In this document: positions 47,393 through 64,000 of the stretch, piece by piece
How positions within the stretch are numbered: the stretch's first letter is position 1
Layout: every line of letters starts with the position of its first letter
DNA from: Scylla paramamosain
Taxonomy: Eukaryota; Arthropoda; Malacostraca; Decapoda; Portunidae
Direction of reading: 5' to 3'
DNA length: 64,000 nucleotides
Assembly: GCF_035594125.1 (NCBI RefSeq)
Contig: NC_087151.1
Span: 31,951,193 to 32,015,192, forward strand
Translations under genes and position numbers: made by a program
Notes under the pieces: generated by a model
What the model saw: only the letters and a program-made list of their open reading frames with translations
What the model was told of the DNA's origin: nothing
The model's database searches: none

Positions 47393-49049
47393 AAAGCAGT
47401 ACATAAATTTAAAGAAAATCATTATGATTTGGTATTAAAGAAAGGATATTACGAGCTTCACACCTTGTGGGTGTGCCACAGGGACTAGTATTAGGGCCAT
47501 TGTTGTTTTTAATATATATCAATGACTTGGATAGTGGAATTAATAGTGATGTTAGTAAATTTGCGGATGATACAAAGATAGGTAGATTAATTAGGTCAGA
47601 ATCGGATGCCATCGCCTTGCAGGCAGATTTAGATAAGATGAATGAATGGACAGACAGATGGCAAATGCAGTTTAATATCAACAAATGCAAAGTATTTAGC
47701 GTAGGTAGAGGAACCCACACAGTAGGTACAGAATAAACAACGAAACTCTGATAGGTACAGGGTAAAAGAAAGATTTAGGCGTTATAGTTAGCTCTGAACT
47801 CAGTCTAGGAAAGCAATGCACAGAAGCCAGAAACAGGGTAAATAGGGTATTAGGATTAATTTTTAGGAGTGTTAAAAGAAGGCCCGAAGTAATATTAAAG
47901 TTATATTTGGCGCTGGTCGGACTTCATCTAGACTACGCTGTGCAGTTCTGGTCCCCACATTACAGGAAAGATATAGGTCTATTAGAATCAGTACAGAGGA
48001 GAATGACTAAAAGGATACAGGGGATGAGGAGTATTCCTTAAGAGGCGAGATTGAAGCTGTTAAATTTACATTCTTTAGAGAGACGTAGGTTAAGAGGGGA
48101 CTTGATAGAAGTCTTGAAGTGGTATAAGAGTTATAACAAGGGGGATGTAAGCAAAATTCTTAGGATCAGCAACCAGGATAGAACAAGAAATAACGGGTTC
48201 AAGCTTGAAAAATTTAGGTTTAAGAAAGAGATAGGAAGAAACTGGTTCTTAAATAGAGTGGTAGATGAGTGGAACGGACTCAGTAATCATGTTGTTAGTG
48301 CTAAGACATTAGAGAGCTTTAAGAGAAGATTAGACGGGTTTATGGATGGGGATGATAGGTGGAAATAGGTATATTTCATACATGGACTGCCACGTGTAAG
48401 CCTAATCGCTTCTTGCAGCTTCCCTTATTTCTTATGTTCTTATGTTTTATGTTCCGGTTTTGTTTCCCTTGGCCAGTGACCCTCTTACATAAACACACAC
48501 ACACAAACACACAAATAAACACACACAATGACGGGAGCACGCTCGCACCTACATTTTCCCTGCTAAGCACAGTGGCGATGGTGTCCTTCTCCTGAAGCAG
48601 ACAGTCCCGCACCTTCAAGAGAACTGCGGCGCGCTCCTTGGTGCTGCGCAGCCGCCACCCTTCGAAAGCTGCCGCCGCTGCCTCTGTGTCAGTATCGGAA
48701 AATATGTTAACTTTACTAGTAATGTAACTGAAGGATCTCCACTGTCACCACTGTTACCACTCACTGCTATCATCAATGTCATCGTCACCCACAATACATA
48801 TCGTTAGCACCGCCACTGCCGTCATCACCACCACTGTCCCAGCTCTGCTCCTGCCCGATCTGTCACCTTCTCCAGTCATCAGCACTTTTACCATCAACAT
48901 CAAAGTTTTCAGTCACTATGCTCAACTGTCTTGCTGATCATTTGTTACGCCATCGTCACAATGATATCTGATAGATGTCTTGATCTTTAAAATGTCTTCA
49001 GTGGTAGCAAATGATTAATTTCCTTTCGAGCTGAAACTCGTCTTTTCTG

Positions 49050-49081
<32 letters not shown>

Positions 49082-49376
49082 GTTTGTTTGTTTGTATGTG
49101 TGTGTGTGTGTGTGTGTGTGTAAGCTAACGCGTGTGTGTAAAAACTGAAGCCGTACACACAGGAGGCGAGTGTTTAGCGGCAACAGTAATGTTGTGATCC
49201 GCCGCAGCGTCATCTGCCTTTCTCTTACCGATTGCGGACGTCACTTCCCCTGCAGTGCAGTCCGCTACACGGGCAATCTCGTCGCCCGTGGCAGGGTCCG
49301 TCACGGGGAAGGTGCCGCCTCTGCCGTTGATCCACTGACCGCCCACCAACGCTCGTGTTATCAGCTCGTCACTCAT
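44512..49376 (-). CDS. ALDH5A1: succinate-semialdehyde dehydrogenase (ALDH5A1-type), 9 coding exons
   Basis: Exons on the minus strand: 49376-49229, 48683-48553, 47283-47113, 46316-46200, 46105-45962, 45626-45483, 45317-45159, 45025-44803, 44714-44512. They join exactly in frame to 479 residues. The product oxidises succinate semialdehyde to succinate with NAD(P)+, the last step of GABA breakdown, in mitochondria in other animals. Markers: [18 protein letters not shown] at the start; [21 protein letters not shown] and [11 protein letters not shown] of the cofactor domain; FTGSTAVGQ; general-base Glu in [11 protein letters not shown] (Glu253); catalytic Cys287 in [37 protein letters not shown] near the end. 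The ATG at 49376 is the first in frame and gives no obvious transit peptide. The residue two after the catalytic Cys is Thr, not Cys. A LINE fragment sits antisense in intron 2. Other ALDH families fit the motifs less well. Confidence 0.93.
44803..45025 (-). CDS. ALDH5A1: ALDH5A1 exon 8
   Basis: Encodes [20 protein letters not shown] then [11 protein letters not shown] with the conserved EIFGP block, and [10 protein letters not shown]. Confidence 0.94.
45159..45317 (-). CDS. ALDH5A1: ALDH5A1 exon 7 (catalytic Cys)
   Basis: Begins [10 protein letters not shown]; the Cys is the nucleophile. Ends [14 protein letters not shown] before GTCAGT. Confidence 0.94.
45483..45626 (-). CDS. ALDH5A1: ALDH5A1 exon 6 (general base)
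   Basis: Encodes [16 protein letters not shown] with the general-base Glu, then [13 protein letters not shown] just before the catalytic Cys. Confidence 0.94.
45962..46105 (-). CDS. ALDH5A1: ALDH5A1 exon 5
   Basis: Encodes [12 protein letters not shown] and [12 protein letters not shown], the Rossmann-fold turn that contacts cofactor. Confidence 0.94.
46200..46316 (-). CDS. ALDH5A1: ALDH5A1 exon 4
   Basis: Encodes [20 protein letters not shown] and [17 protein letters not shown], the NAD(P)-binding segment including the conserved Asn and Lys. Confidence 0.94.
47029..47072 (+). repeat. (CG)n(TG)n microsatellite
   Basis: A GCGCGC run passes into TG repeats, close to the exon 3 donor of ALDH5A1. 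Confidence 0.9.
47113..47283 (-). CDS. ALDH5A1: ALDH5A1 exon 3
   Basis: Encodes [20 protein letters not shown], then [11 protein letters not shown] and [11 protein letters not shown]. Phase 0 at both ends. Confidence 0.93.
47346..47392 (+). repeat. (CT)n with (GT)n tail
   Basis: Short dinucleotide array in ALDH5A1 intron 2, next to the LINE piece. Confidence 0.9.
47455..48445 (+). mobile_element. CR1/L2-like LINE, 5'-truncated
   Basis: Opens at the reverse transcriptase block [20 protein letters not shown]. The active-site box SKFADDTKI is intact, followed by [19 protein letters not shown]. It continues through [15 protein letters not shown] and [14 protein letters not shown] to [17 protein letters not shown] and [11 protein letters not shown]. 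Two frame breaks near 47735 and 48040. The 3' end is CTTATTTCTTATGTTCTTAT. It lies antisense in ALDH5A1 intron 2; its 3' end is repeated at 34621. Confidence 0.92.
48553..48683 (-). CDS. ALDH5A1: ALDH5A1 exon 2
   Basis: Encodes [19 protein letters not shown] and a helical segment ending LSREN, the N-terminal ALDH helix pair. Acceptor GACACAG, donor GTAGGT. Confidence 0.9.
49046..49122 (+). repeat. (TTG)n, (TTTG)n and (TG)n array
   Basis: Compound simple repeat in ALDH5A1 intron 1. Confidence 0.9.
49229..49376 (-). CDS. ALDH5A1: ALDH5A1 exon 1 (coding)
   Basis: Starts [15 protein letters not shown] and ends EVTSAI before GTAAGA. The frame stays open upstream of the ATG for about 14 codons (TRVTAVNPDGS), so an upstream or non-ATG start cannot be excluded. 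Confidence 0.85.
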
Positions 49377-49693
49377 GCTGCCGTCGGGGTTCACCGCTGT
49401 GACTCTGGTGCCCTCAGGTGAAGTTGAGCCTCGTCTTTCTCACGCTGTCTTGAAGGCAAAATAAGTCGATAATGTTATGTAGATTCAGGAACAATAATTA
49501 TTACATTTCGATAAGCTAATTGAGGTATATTAATTAATGGAATACTATAGATGTTATACGTTTCAATGGAAAGTCACACAGTGTCCCAGCCTTGTCATAC
49601 TGCAAGTGGTGATTTTCATAATGGTGTGAATGCATATCCCAGTATCGTAGATGTAGGCGACAAGAGATCAACACAACCTGCCGCTTCACTCAC

Positions 49694-49765
49694 CTCGCAG
49701 AAAGGCGCCACGAGACTGAAGGTTCCCTGGTAACCGTTAGCCGGTCTTGCTTATCTCATCGAAGG
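49694..49765 (-). other. ALDH5A1: candidate non-coding leader exon of ALDH5A1
   Basis: Bounded by a CTCTCCGCAG acceptor and a strong GTGAGT donor. All three frames carry a stop, so it would be 5' UTR if spliced to the first coding exon. No sequence upstream identifies a promoter. Confidence 0.35.
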
Positions 49766-50757
49766 CTGCGGAGAGTAAAGACAAGTCATGGTGAAGACTG
49801 TTTCGATGGGCTATCAACCCTTATTATCTGTTAAATCATGTTAACTATCGTTTGAGTATCGCTTCTTGAATTCTTTTGTTTCTTGAAGAGATATATTTCT
49901 ATTTATTATTTATTTTTTTTCTTTTAGTAATGTGTTTTTGTAGGTAATCTTTTAACAATGGAGTTTCAAATGTTGTTTTATTTATTTATTTTTCTTCGTT
50001 TTATGGTGTGTTCTTATCTAATACTTCAGTTTACCAAGGTATTTTGCTGTGGTTGTTTTAGACCAAATGTGTCTTTCTACCACTTTTGTTTGGGATTTAG
50101 CACTACACTATTACAAAGTATTACATATGTTTGGACCATTAACAAATACCTGTACTATATACATGTAATGTTTGTGGTCAATAAAACATTTATCTATCCA
50201 ATATCTATTTAACTTTTATAGTTTGGTAAGGAAATAAAGCAAACAAACAAGAAGCAATTAGTGTGCTTGTGTAAGTGTGAAGTAAGTTCTTATTTCTTTC
50301 CCGGTACAAGTTTCCAGCCTCCAACTGATTGGCCGAGCTTGTGACTCAAGTGATGCGCACTGGGCATCGGCGTGACGCTCGGCACGTTTCACAAGCTACC
50401 CAGCAATGTACACAAATAAATTTATCACATTATCTCATCTGTAGCTTGTATTGGCGGTGGAGTGTGCGATTTGATTCCACCAGTAATCAGTAAACCAGAG
50501 TGATCGTATATTATTGATGTATTAGATAGAATTTTCAACACTACCTAAGTAAGATAAAGGAAGTTTATAAAATCTTCATGCATGTCATTAATACTTGTCG
50601 ACTTCCCAGTGAAATAACTACTATCTGTGTCTTAAATTCCACTAAGAAAGAGGCATCAGCACACCCTGGAACAAACTTAGCTTTCATCTTTTAGGTATTC
50701 TACTGTTGCCCTCAGCGTTTAGATTTTGTAGTGTTTCCAACTCCGCTATTTAAAGAC

Positions 50758-50846
<89 letters not shown>
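50758..50846 (+). repeat. (GA)n microsatellite
   Basis: Followed 85 bases later by an interrupted (CT)n array at 50930-50993, giving complementary arms. Confidence 0.95.
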
Positions 50847-50848
<2 letters not shown>

Positions 50849-50927
50849 TGCCACACTCGACTTCGATTCTTATCATCAAGTTAGATGTTAAGATAAAATC
50901 CACTTCTTCCTCCCCCATTTGTCCAGC

Positions 50928-50993
<66 letters not shown>

Positions 50994-51130
50994 GGTCGAC
51001 CCCTCCTACCGAGATGACAGTGAGCATAAAATGAATAATCTTCCAGCATCACCTGCCTGTCAGTCGCCACGATCACCGTCACGGGGGACCGGGCAGAGCG
51101 AGATCAGTGTGTTCTCAAATGTTTGAGTCT

Positions 51131-51725
51131 TACCTCGTTTTGTTTTAACAGTTCTAGTGAAAGATATCGATATTTCAAGGGTGTTTGGTAATGGTTTAAC
51201 ATTTTAGTAACGAATCTGCATCATCAATGGGGAAAAATACCTTCGTGAATACCAAAATAATTTCTGTTGCTTCTGAAAATATTCCTTACGAGAAAACAAA
51301 GCGTTTACAAATACGGATCCTTGCAGAAGCTGGATACGCTGAGGGAACATGAATATAATAGAAAGAGAGCTAATGAACGTAAATTCTTGGTCAAGAAAAT
51401 AAGAGTACGGAAAAAAAAGAACAGCGTCTTAACTCGTCTTGTTTTTACAGCTTTAATAGAACATACTGGTATTTTCAATGGCGTTTAGTAATAGTTAAGC
51501 ATTTTAACAATAAGTTTCCATCATCAATGGGGAAAAATACTCTTGTGAACACCAAAATCATCTCTGTTGCTTCTGAAAACATTCCTTACGGGAGAACATA
51601 GCGCTTGCGAATATCGATCCTTGCAGAATCTTAATGCGTTAAGGGACCATGGTGATTAATATCGTAGAGAGAAAGAGACAATGAACGTAAATACTAGATA
51701 AAGAAAACAAGGGTAGAAAGAACAA
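51131..51725 (+). repeat. tandem duplication of an approximately 295-bp unit
   Basis: Unit 1 at about 51131-51425 and unit 2 at about 51427-51725 share long stretches (CATCATCAATGGGGAAAAAT, CTGTTGCTTCTGAAAA, GATCCTTGCAGAA). Identity is roughly 80 percent by eye. No coding potential was found in either unit. Confidence 0.88.
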
Positions 51726-51917
51726 GCATTGAAGTTTAGACTGGGGTGTTTTAAGGAGTCACTGTAAGGTCCTGGTAACACATGACCCAGCGAGCCAGGC
51801 AGGGATGCAAGTTTACGTGCTGCTGGGAAGGGAGGTATGTGTTGTATATGAACCCTACCAAGACCTACTCATCCGATCTCACTCCTGCTTCCGTGGGTCT
51901 CTTCTGTGCCTTCTGCG

Positions 51918-51965
<48 letters not shown>

Positions 51966-52090
51966 GCTGTTATTGCTGTTGCTGTTATTTGTTTGCTTGT
52001 TTGTTTACTTGCTGCTGTTATTGTTGTTGTTGTTGTTGTTGTTGTTTATTTGTTTGTTTGTGTGTTTGTTTGTTGTTTGTTGTTGTTGTT
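51918..52090 (+). repeat. (TTG)n-rich trinucleotide array
   Basis: TTG units with TTTG, CTG and TTA variants. Confidence 0.93.
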
Positions 52091-52135
52091 AACTTCATGT
52101 TGACATAAGTTTATTGAACGAATTGAATGATAACA

Positions 52136-52328
<193 letters not shown>

Positions 52329-52601
52329 CTCAGGAACTCTGCTATAAACTCTAGTGGCACCCAGGCAGCAGGCTTCATGCAAATAGTGCACAGGAGAGCT
52401 AGATGTAGAAAGGGGAGAAAAAAAAAAGATAAAGAAACACCAGAGTTTTTATCCCGCGGAGATGCAGGACGGCTCGCGAGGGAAGTGAGTACGGCGCCTC
52501 CTCTCACGCTGGCTGCAGTACTAATCTGTCCCCCACCAAGTCCTCACCGTGGAGGCCACACCACGCCCGGAAAGCGCCGAAACTAAGGATTTTTCTTTTC
52601 T

Positions 52602-52603
<2 letters not shown>

Positions 52604-52674
<71 letters not shown>
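52604..52674 (+). repeat. (GA)n microsatellite
   Basis: Uninterrupted GA run. Confidence 0.96.
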
Positions 52675-52679
<5 letters not shown>

Positions 52680-52720
52680 TTATTAGTTCCTTTGCACTTG
52701 ATTATTTTTAACTAAGAAAT

Positions 52721-52925
52721 TGAGGCGTTGTGGTACAATGGGACCACGCGCGCTTTGGGGGTGTCCACAAGCGCACTGGTTTGAATCCCAGCCACGGTCC
52801 GAGGATAGGAAGAGCATCCACTTAAGGTAACGGCACCTAAATGCCACATCCAAATTCCTTCGTTAGGAGGCACCGTCCTAGCCCTGATAAACCTGGGAAA
52901 CCGGACTTAAAACTGAAAAATAAAG
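52721..52925 (+). mobile_element. tRNA-derived SINE
   Basis: A-box TGGTACAATGG at 52731-52741 and B-box GGTTTGAATCC at 52778-52788, spaced as in a tRNA gene and matching RNA polymerase III internal promoter consensus. The tRNA-like head is followed by a body with GGTAACGGCACCTAAATGCC and an A-rich end. The arms do not form a clean cloverleaf, so it is a SINE, not a tRNA gene. Confidence 0.6.
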
Positions 52926-53231
52926 CAAGGAACTGAGCGTGCAAGTAGAAATTAGAGGATACACGGCTGAACTTTTTTTTTCTTCTTCTTTTCTAACCGG
53001 AGTGGAGTATGAAGGGGCGAGCGCGGAGAGGTGGTGCCAGCGGCGGGGGACGCTGGGCGGAACAATAAGAATAAGGACAAACATCTCGGCGGAACAAAGT
53101 GCCAAGGCGGGAGGAGTTATGAAGTTTACATTGAGGCGTCGTGGAGATGGCCGCGAGGAGAGACAGGGAGGTGCATTAATGATGAGATGGAAGGACGAGG
53201 AGGACGAAGAGGAGGAGGAGGAACTACTGTT

Positions 53232-53513
<282 letters not shown>

Positions 53514-55464
53514 GGCATGGCAACAAGCGTGAAGATCACTATAGTGGTGTGAGTGAATACTGAGGGAGGCGATAAAGGGCAGGGCGGCCAACAGGGTGCT
53601 GGAAGGTGAGGAGTGAGGCGTGCCTGGGCCCTGGTGCGCGCCTCTCGGCCCTCTACCTGCTCCTGTGGGTCCACTCGTCTCTTCTCACCCGAAGCATTTC
53701 AAAGAGCGAACGGAAACGTAAAGTAGAGAGGGAAAAAAAAAAAGTATATGAAGCGAAAATACCTGACACAGAACGATGATCTGGAAATACGTTGTTTTCT
53801 TTCGTTGGCTTCACAATCCAATATGAGACTAAGAAAAGTCAGCGATGCTGATTAATGTATGGATATCATTCTTACCAACAGTAATTATTCATCATTAATC
53901 CACAGGCAACTCTGCGGCAGAGGCAGCTGCTCACTGTGACGAGGCAGCAGCGGGGAGAGGAGGAGAGCCACTGACCCAAGTGGTGGTAGAGGCGGTGGTG
54001 GTTTAGGCGGTGTGTGGGTTCAGGGAGTGTGTGGGCATAATGATCGAGGAAGACTATATCGCAATCACGTTTGTTCCCTGCCGCTGCCACAACTGGTTCC
54101 TGCGCTGATTTATTACTATTCTTGAAAATAATAAGAAAAATCTTCCTGACATCATAATGATAATTTTCGTTGCTTTAGTTATAGGTTTTGTAGCTAAATG
54201 CAATTGCATACATTGAAAAAAAAAAAAGATCCCTTGTTAACTTGGGAGCGTGTGGCGTTGCCATAAACTTTGTGATCCCCAGCCGTCCAGCACACCCTCG
54301 GCACACCTCTGGCTCATCGAAACCCAATACCCGCCGCACTGTAAACACACGCCGGGGCTGAGGAATGGGAGCTCACGCTTGTCCGACGCAAGAAAAAAGA
54401 AGAAAAAAAATCCACGTTAAAGAAAGAGGAGCTTAATTGTGGAAATGAACATCAAGGATGACATAATAAATACACAGTAAATATACTATATCCAGTGCCT
54501 ATTATGTTAACAGGAAAATCTTCTACAATCTAACGTTTCAAGAAAAGAAAAAAAAAAAAAGCAAGTAAGGCAATTTGTGTCCCTCTTAGAGTTTTTGCAT
54601 CCCTTGGCCAGTCTCTCGTACTCACAATGAATACAGTAATGGTAATGAAGGTGAGTGAGTCCCTTGTGTGAACTCTTGTGACGCCTCTCTGAACAGGATG
54701 AGAATAAGCGGGGATGGATGTGATGTGGGCGAGGCTGCTGTGCATGACTTAAAAGAGTTTGTACGTGTACCACCAAAATCCTCTTCTGATGTACAAAAAT
54801 ATTATCAAATGCTAAAATGGAAAAGAGAGAAGAGTTTTTAAAAAGCATAATGGGAAATAGATGAGAAGAGGGGGAGAGAATGAGAGAAGAATGAAGTGCG
54901 AGACAAGTGACTGAAGGCGTGGGTGGCGAGGCTCAGAGGGAGGCAAGTGAGGTAGCAGGAATAAAGGAGAGAGGAGACAGAGGAGGCAAATGGTGCCGCA
55001 AAGATGGAAGAGAAGGAAACGGTAGGAGGAGAAGCAGAAGGGAGGGAGTGTGTACGGGTGAGGAGGGGATGGTACGGGGGTGGGTGACAAGGAGGGACGG
55101 GTGTGACATGGGAGGTGGCGAAGCCCAAGGACGTCTGGGGAGAGCAGGAGCAGCAGCATAGAGTGCGTCTCAGTGTGTCGCAGTACCTCTCCACTGCCAC
55201 GTCTCGCAGGTGCCCAGGTGAGGCGCTGGACGGCTCATCAGGTGGTGTGTGGCGTGGAGATACGTCAGGAACGAGCGTATTAAGGATCTTGATCCTGGCC
55301 GTTGTGGGAAGGTTTCTCCGAGTGTGAACGTTGCTGTGAGACCTGCTCATCTGTCTGTTGTCCTTGCTGAACCTACCAACTGACTAGTGCTTGTCTGTTC
55401 TGTCAGGAGCTAGTTTCATGGTTAATTAGGCAATCTGTCAACTGAAAAAAAAGTAGACTTCACA

Positions 55465-55567
<103 letters not shown>

Positions 55568-55710
55568 GAATGTATTACTTTGAGCCGCTGCTGTTACCTG
55601 GAGGAAGACAGGACTTGATAAGACGTGTGACAGGTGTGTGTGTTCCCACCCGGCTTTGCTGTACCTCACGAACCTGACAGTCACATGAATGTACCTTAGA
55701 CAGTTAACTG

Positions 55711-55849
<139 letters not shown>

Positions 55850-56640
55850 CATTAACAATTAATAATCTAAATAGCGTACTACATACGAGTGAGTGTCAGG
55901 TTGGTGAGGCACAACAGGGTGTGGGGAAGGGGGCGTGGCATACAATCAAAAAGCGGTGCAGGGAGTGCGCAGTATTGCAGGTAGGAAACGTCAGGCTTGC
56001 TTGTGATATCAGCTGGGGACCCACACACCTGTCCTTCCGTGCTTAGTGATTTCCATCTCTGACGAGAACCAACGTGCTCAGTTGAGGTTCTAGAACTATA
56101 CTTCACATTGATAAGTGTGTAAGTTCAAGAATGCCGGTTTTATTAAATGTGGCTCATAAGAAGAATCCAGTCATGCTTGTGTGACTGACTGGAGAAAGTT
56201 ACGATATCATCCCTCGACGTTGTTTGAACATAAGAATGGAAGAAAATCACATAAGAATATTATAGCAGTGTATGTGGCTAGCTAACATGCATTATATGCA
56301 TTATAATACACAATGGACTATACGTGGCATGATTTTCAGATTTTTTATTAGTATCTTTGGTCACTCCGTATACTATTGTGAGTGTACACACACTGCACAC
56401 ATTTACCTGACTACAGCGGTACACACCAGTATTCCGCTTCACTGTTAATGTAATGCGCACTTATTTCAACTTTTTTTTTCACGGATGTCATAAGGTTTTT
56501 TGTTGTATTCAGGATTCAACATTGCCTGTACTGGCGTGTGCAGATGTGTGACCAGAAACGCCTGCCAGAGGCTGACATGGTCGTGTTGTTATCACCAGAA
56601 AGAAGTGCGTGACACAGGCGTAAATAGAGCAGTTTTAGAC

Positions 56641-57085
<445 letters not shown>

Positions 57086-57471
57086 AACACATCTTCACGA
57101 GATATGAATATATAATAGACAATAATCTTGAAAATGTAATAGTAAAAAATTATTATAGTAAAACATATTTGCTGCTGGTGTACATATAAAATGGTGAATA
57201 ATGTAAAGACTTGGTCTGTATATTAGAGATGATAACTACAGTATAATTGACTTGTTTTCTTAGATTTCGATCGGCTTAAACCTTGGAGTGAATACTTTAC
57301 CTGGCGTACATCTTTCATTTACTCTTTAGTATCTGAGATAAAGTGACTACGTTTGCTTTTTTGTCTCTATTACCAACAGATTATATAACTTTAAGTCAAA
57401 TCTGAGTGAAGCGATTCCCAACGCAGTCTTGCTCTTTCTCCTTCGTGGCTTCACGCTGAGTAGCTGCTGCC

Positions 57472-62392
<4,921 letters not shown>

Positions 62393-62465
62393 GTGAGCCC
62401 GAGGTGCGGCGGCACAACCAGCTGGCTACGTAGGTGAAGGCAGGAGCGTTGGGCCCCGTTTAACT

Positions 62466-62480
62466 CAGAATTTGACAAAG

Positions 62481-62572
<92 letters not shown>

Positions 62573-62587
62573 CTTTGTCAAATTCTG
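62466..62587. repeat. palindrome with (TA)n core, 18-bp perfect arms
   Basis: CAGAATTTGACAAAGATT at 62466-62483 and its exact reverse complement at 62570-62587, with TA repeats between. Confidence 0.95.
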
Positions 62588-63275
62588 ATTTTCCGGAGTT
62601 TTTTCATGTTACTGTTGCAGTTGTTTAGGCCTCGTGTTGAGGAAGGGTGTGCCCGTGCTGGCAGCGTGTCGTAAAGGATGACCCAAATAAAGGGGTGAAG
62701 GTTGGAAGTCCAGTTTTAGGAGAGAGCAATCCACCCAAGACTCAGGCTGGATTGCTGGAGTGTCGGACGTGTAATCGCAGTGAAAGGGGAGGATGACATG
62801 CTTGGAATTATGTACGAACAATACTTACTTGTTTTATTTCTATGTGAGGCAAAGTTTCTCAAAGACAAAAGAAAAGGAAAGGTTTAGTTTGCAGGAATAA
62901 AATCAAAATTAGGCGAGGAAACGTGTGAAAAAGAAAGTCTGTTGTAGATATTGCTGTGAATAGTGAGCTGCGAGGAAGGGTTAGGGAGGGAAAGAGGGAA
63001 AAATCGAGTTTGATGTGGATGAGAATAGAGGTAGTTGAGGGAGACAGGTGACGGCTGGCGCACGGGGGGAGTGGGGAGGACAGGGAAAGTTTCTGGGAAT
63101 TGTTCGCGAAATATTTAAAGGGCTTTAGAGAGGAAGAGAGAGTGTTTGTAATGGGGAATCTAAATACGAGGGCGGGAGACTGTCAGAGTTGGACTAACTG
63201 GGGTATATGAAGTGCCGTTGGGAAATGAAAGTGGAGGATACGAGTACCTGATGTATGTCTGGGACTTACGGAGTC

Positions 63276-63277
<2 letters not shown>

Positions 63278-63344
<67 letters not shown>
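63278..63344 (+). repeat. (TG)n microsatellite
   Basis: Uninterrupted TG run. Confidence 0.96.
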
Positions 63345-63349
<5 letters not shown>

Positions 63350-63830
63350 TAGAATTATATCTGGTTATCTTGAGAAAATGAGAACTAATGTAAATTATCC
63401 TTTTGAACGTTGAAGAAGAGACGGATGATAACCATGGAGTAGACCGAGAGTCAACAGAGGCATTGTTTTCTTTAAGATGAAAAAAGGAAGTAAAAAAAAA
63501 ACGAAACTGCGATAGAAGCTTAAGCCTCGTGAGCGTCGAGGTCAGAGGAACCAGGACAAAAACACACATAATTGCAAGCATAATGGAGGCAAGGAAAAGA
63601 AGGACAGATAGCCCGAGACGTCCAAAGTTGACCTTTTAGCAAAGCGCTGAGCAAAGAGTAAAAAGTTATCGCGCCGTCACGCTGTGCAGGAAGTGACGGA
63701 AGGGACGACATGCGGTTGTTGGATTTTCTCATTTAGAACAATAGCGGCCCTTTGACTGATTTTTTGTTAGTGTAAATGTGTGGAAAGTAGTCAAATACAC
63801 TTAAGGGTTAACTATATTTGAAGTTTCTTT

Positions 63831-63863
<33 letters not shown>

Positions 63864-64000
63864 CAGTAATGGTAGTAGTTGGAGTACTGCCAATACATTT
63901 TAAATAATTTTGGTTTTGAATCAAATTTCAAGCATCCATAATTAACGTTCTGTTTCCTTTTTTTTTTTTCCCGTGTGTGTGTGTGTGTGTGTGTGTGTGT

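Larger units (their letters stand above)
62393..64000 (+). other. intron 5 of the BDH1-like gene (continues)
   Basis: Besides the palindrome it holds (TG)n 63278-63344, (TAG)n 63832-63863 and (TG)n 63973-64000. No further exon of the dehydrogenase was found. Confidence 0.6.

Noticed and set aside
49046..49122. CRISPR-like or telomere-like repeat
   Set aside because: Simple TTG/TG microsatellite with no spacer structure or telomere unit.
52731..52800. Functional tRNA gene
   Set aside because: The A and B boxes are good, but no clean cloverleaf or anticodon stem forms and SINE body sequence follows.
54838..55350. 170-codon minus-strand reading
   Set aside because: Ser/Pro/Leu-rich with no motif and no splice support; probably an open frame in GC-rich intergenic DNA.

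Overview
The window looks like nuclear DNA of a decapod crustacean, most likely a crab. The genes have many introns with GT..AG borders. A very large share is dinucleotide and trinucleotide microsatellite. The LINE, Tc1/mariner, MULE and LTR remnants are of kinds familiar from decapod genomes. The organism call is an inference from gene architecture and repeat style, not from a search.

Host genes, left to right. (1) 2403-37032, plus strand: the C-terminal half (15 exons, 744 residues, true stop) of an ABCC5/MRP5-type ABC exporter. Its 5' exons lie left of the window. All splice phases agree, so nothing is missing from Walker B of NBD1 to the stop. (2) 12335-7683, minus strand: a four-exon gene lying wholly inside one ABCC5 intron, antisense to it. 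It encodes a 454-residue, type I single-pass membrane protein with a beta-helix-like ectodomain. I do not recognise the family, and it is the most novel gene here. (3) 49376-44512, minus strand: a nine-coding-exon aldehyde dehydrogenase of the succinate-semialdehyde type (ALDH5A1), 479 residues, with a possible non-coding leader exon at 49765-49694. (4) 57472-62392, plus strand, running off the right end: the first five exons of a BDH1-like short-chain dehydrogenase (SDR9C group) with a hydrophobic N-terminus. ABCC5 and ALDH5A1 converge across about 7.5 kb. ALDH5A1 and the dehydrogenase diverge across about 8 kb of microsatellite-rich DNA.

Mobile DNA. An LTR retrotransposon remnant that keeps gag, protease and integrase but has lost reverse transcriptase (1 to about 2048, minus). 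A TA-flanked MITE (3360-4177). Two degenerate Tc1 elements with terminal inverted repeats (15644-17072 and 39330-40532). A near-palindromic 0.77 kb foldback element (26318-27089). A Mutator-like element split by a LINE (27310-28687). A pogo/Tigger scrap (about 37590-37860). Four copies of one jockey-like LINE family (10963, 27775, 34870, 58035). Three CR1/L2-like LINE pieces (17728, 34621, 47455). A tRNA-derived SINE (52721).

Simple repeats form islands, above all 19.1-21.9 kb and 50.7-57.1 kb. Several TA arrays sit exactly at the centre of inverted repeats whose arms are unique sequence. No rRNA, functional tRNA or CRISPR array was seen. The genes do not form a pathway; the only metabolic neighbours are the two dehydrogenases, which act on C4 acid metabolism (semialdehyde and probably hydroxybutyrate).
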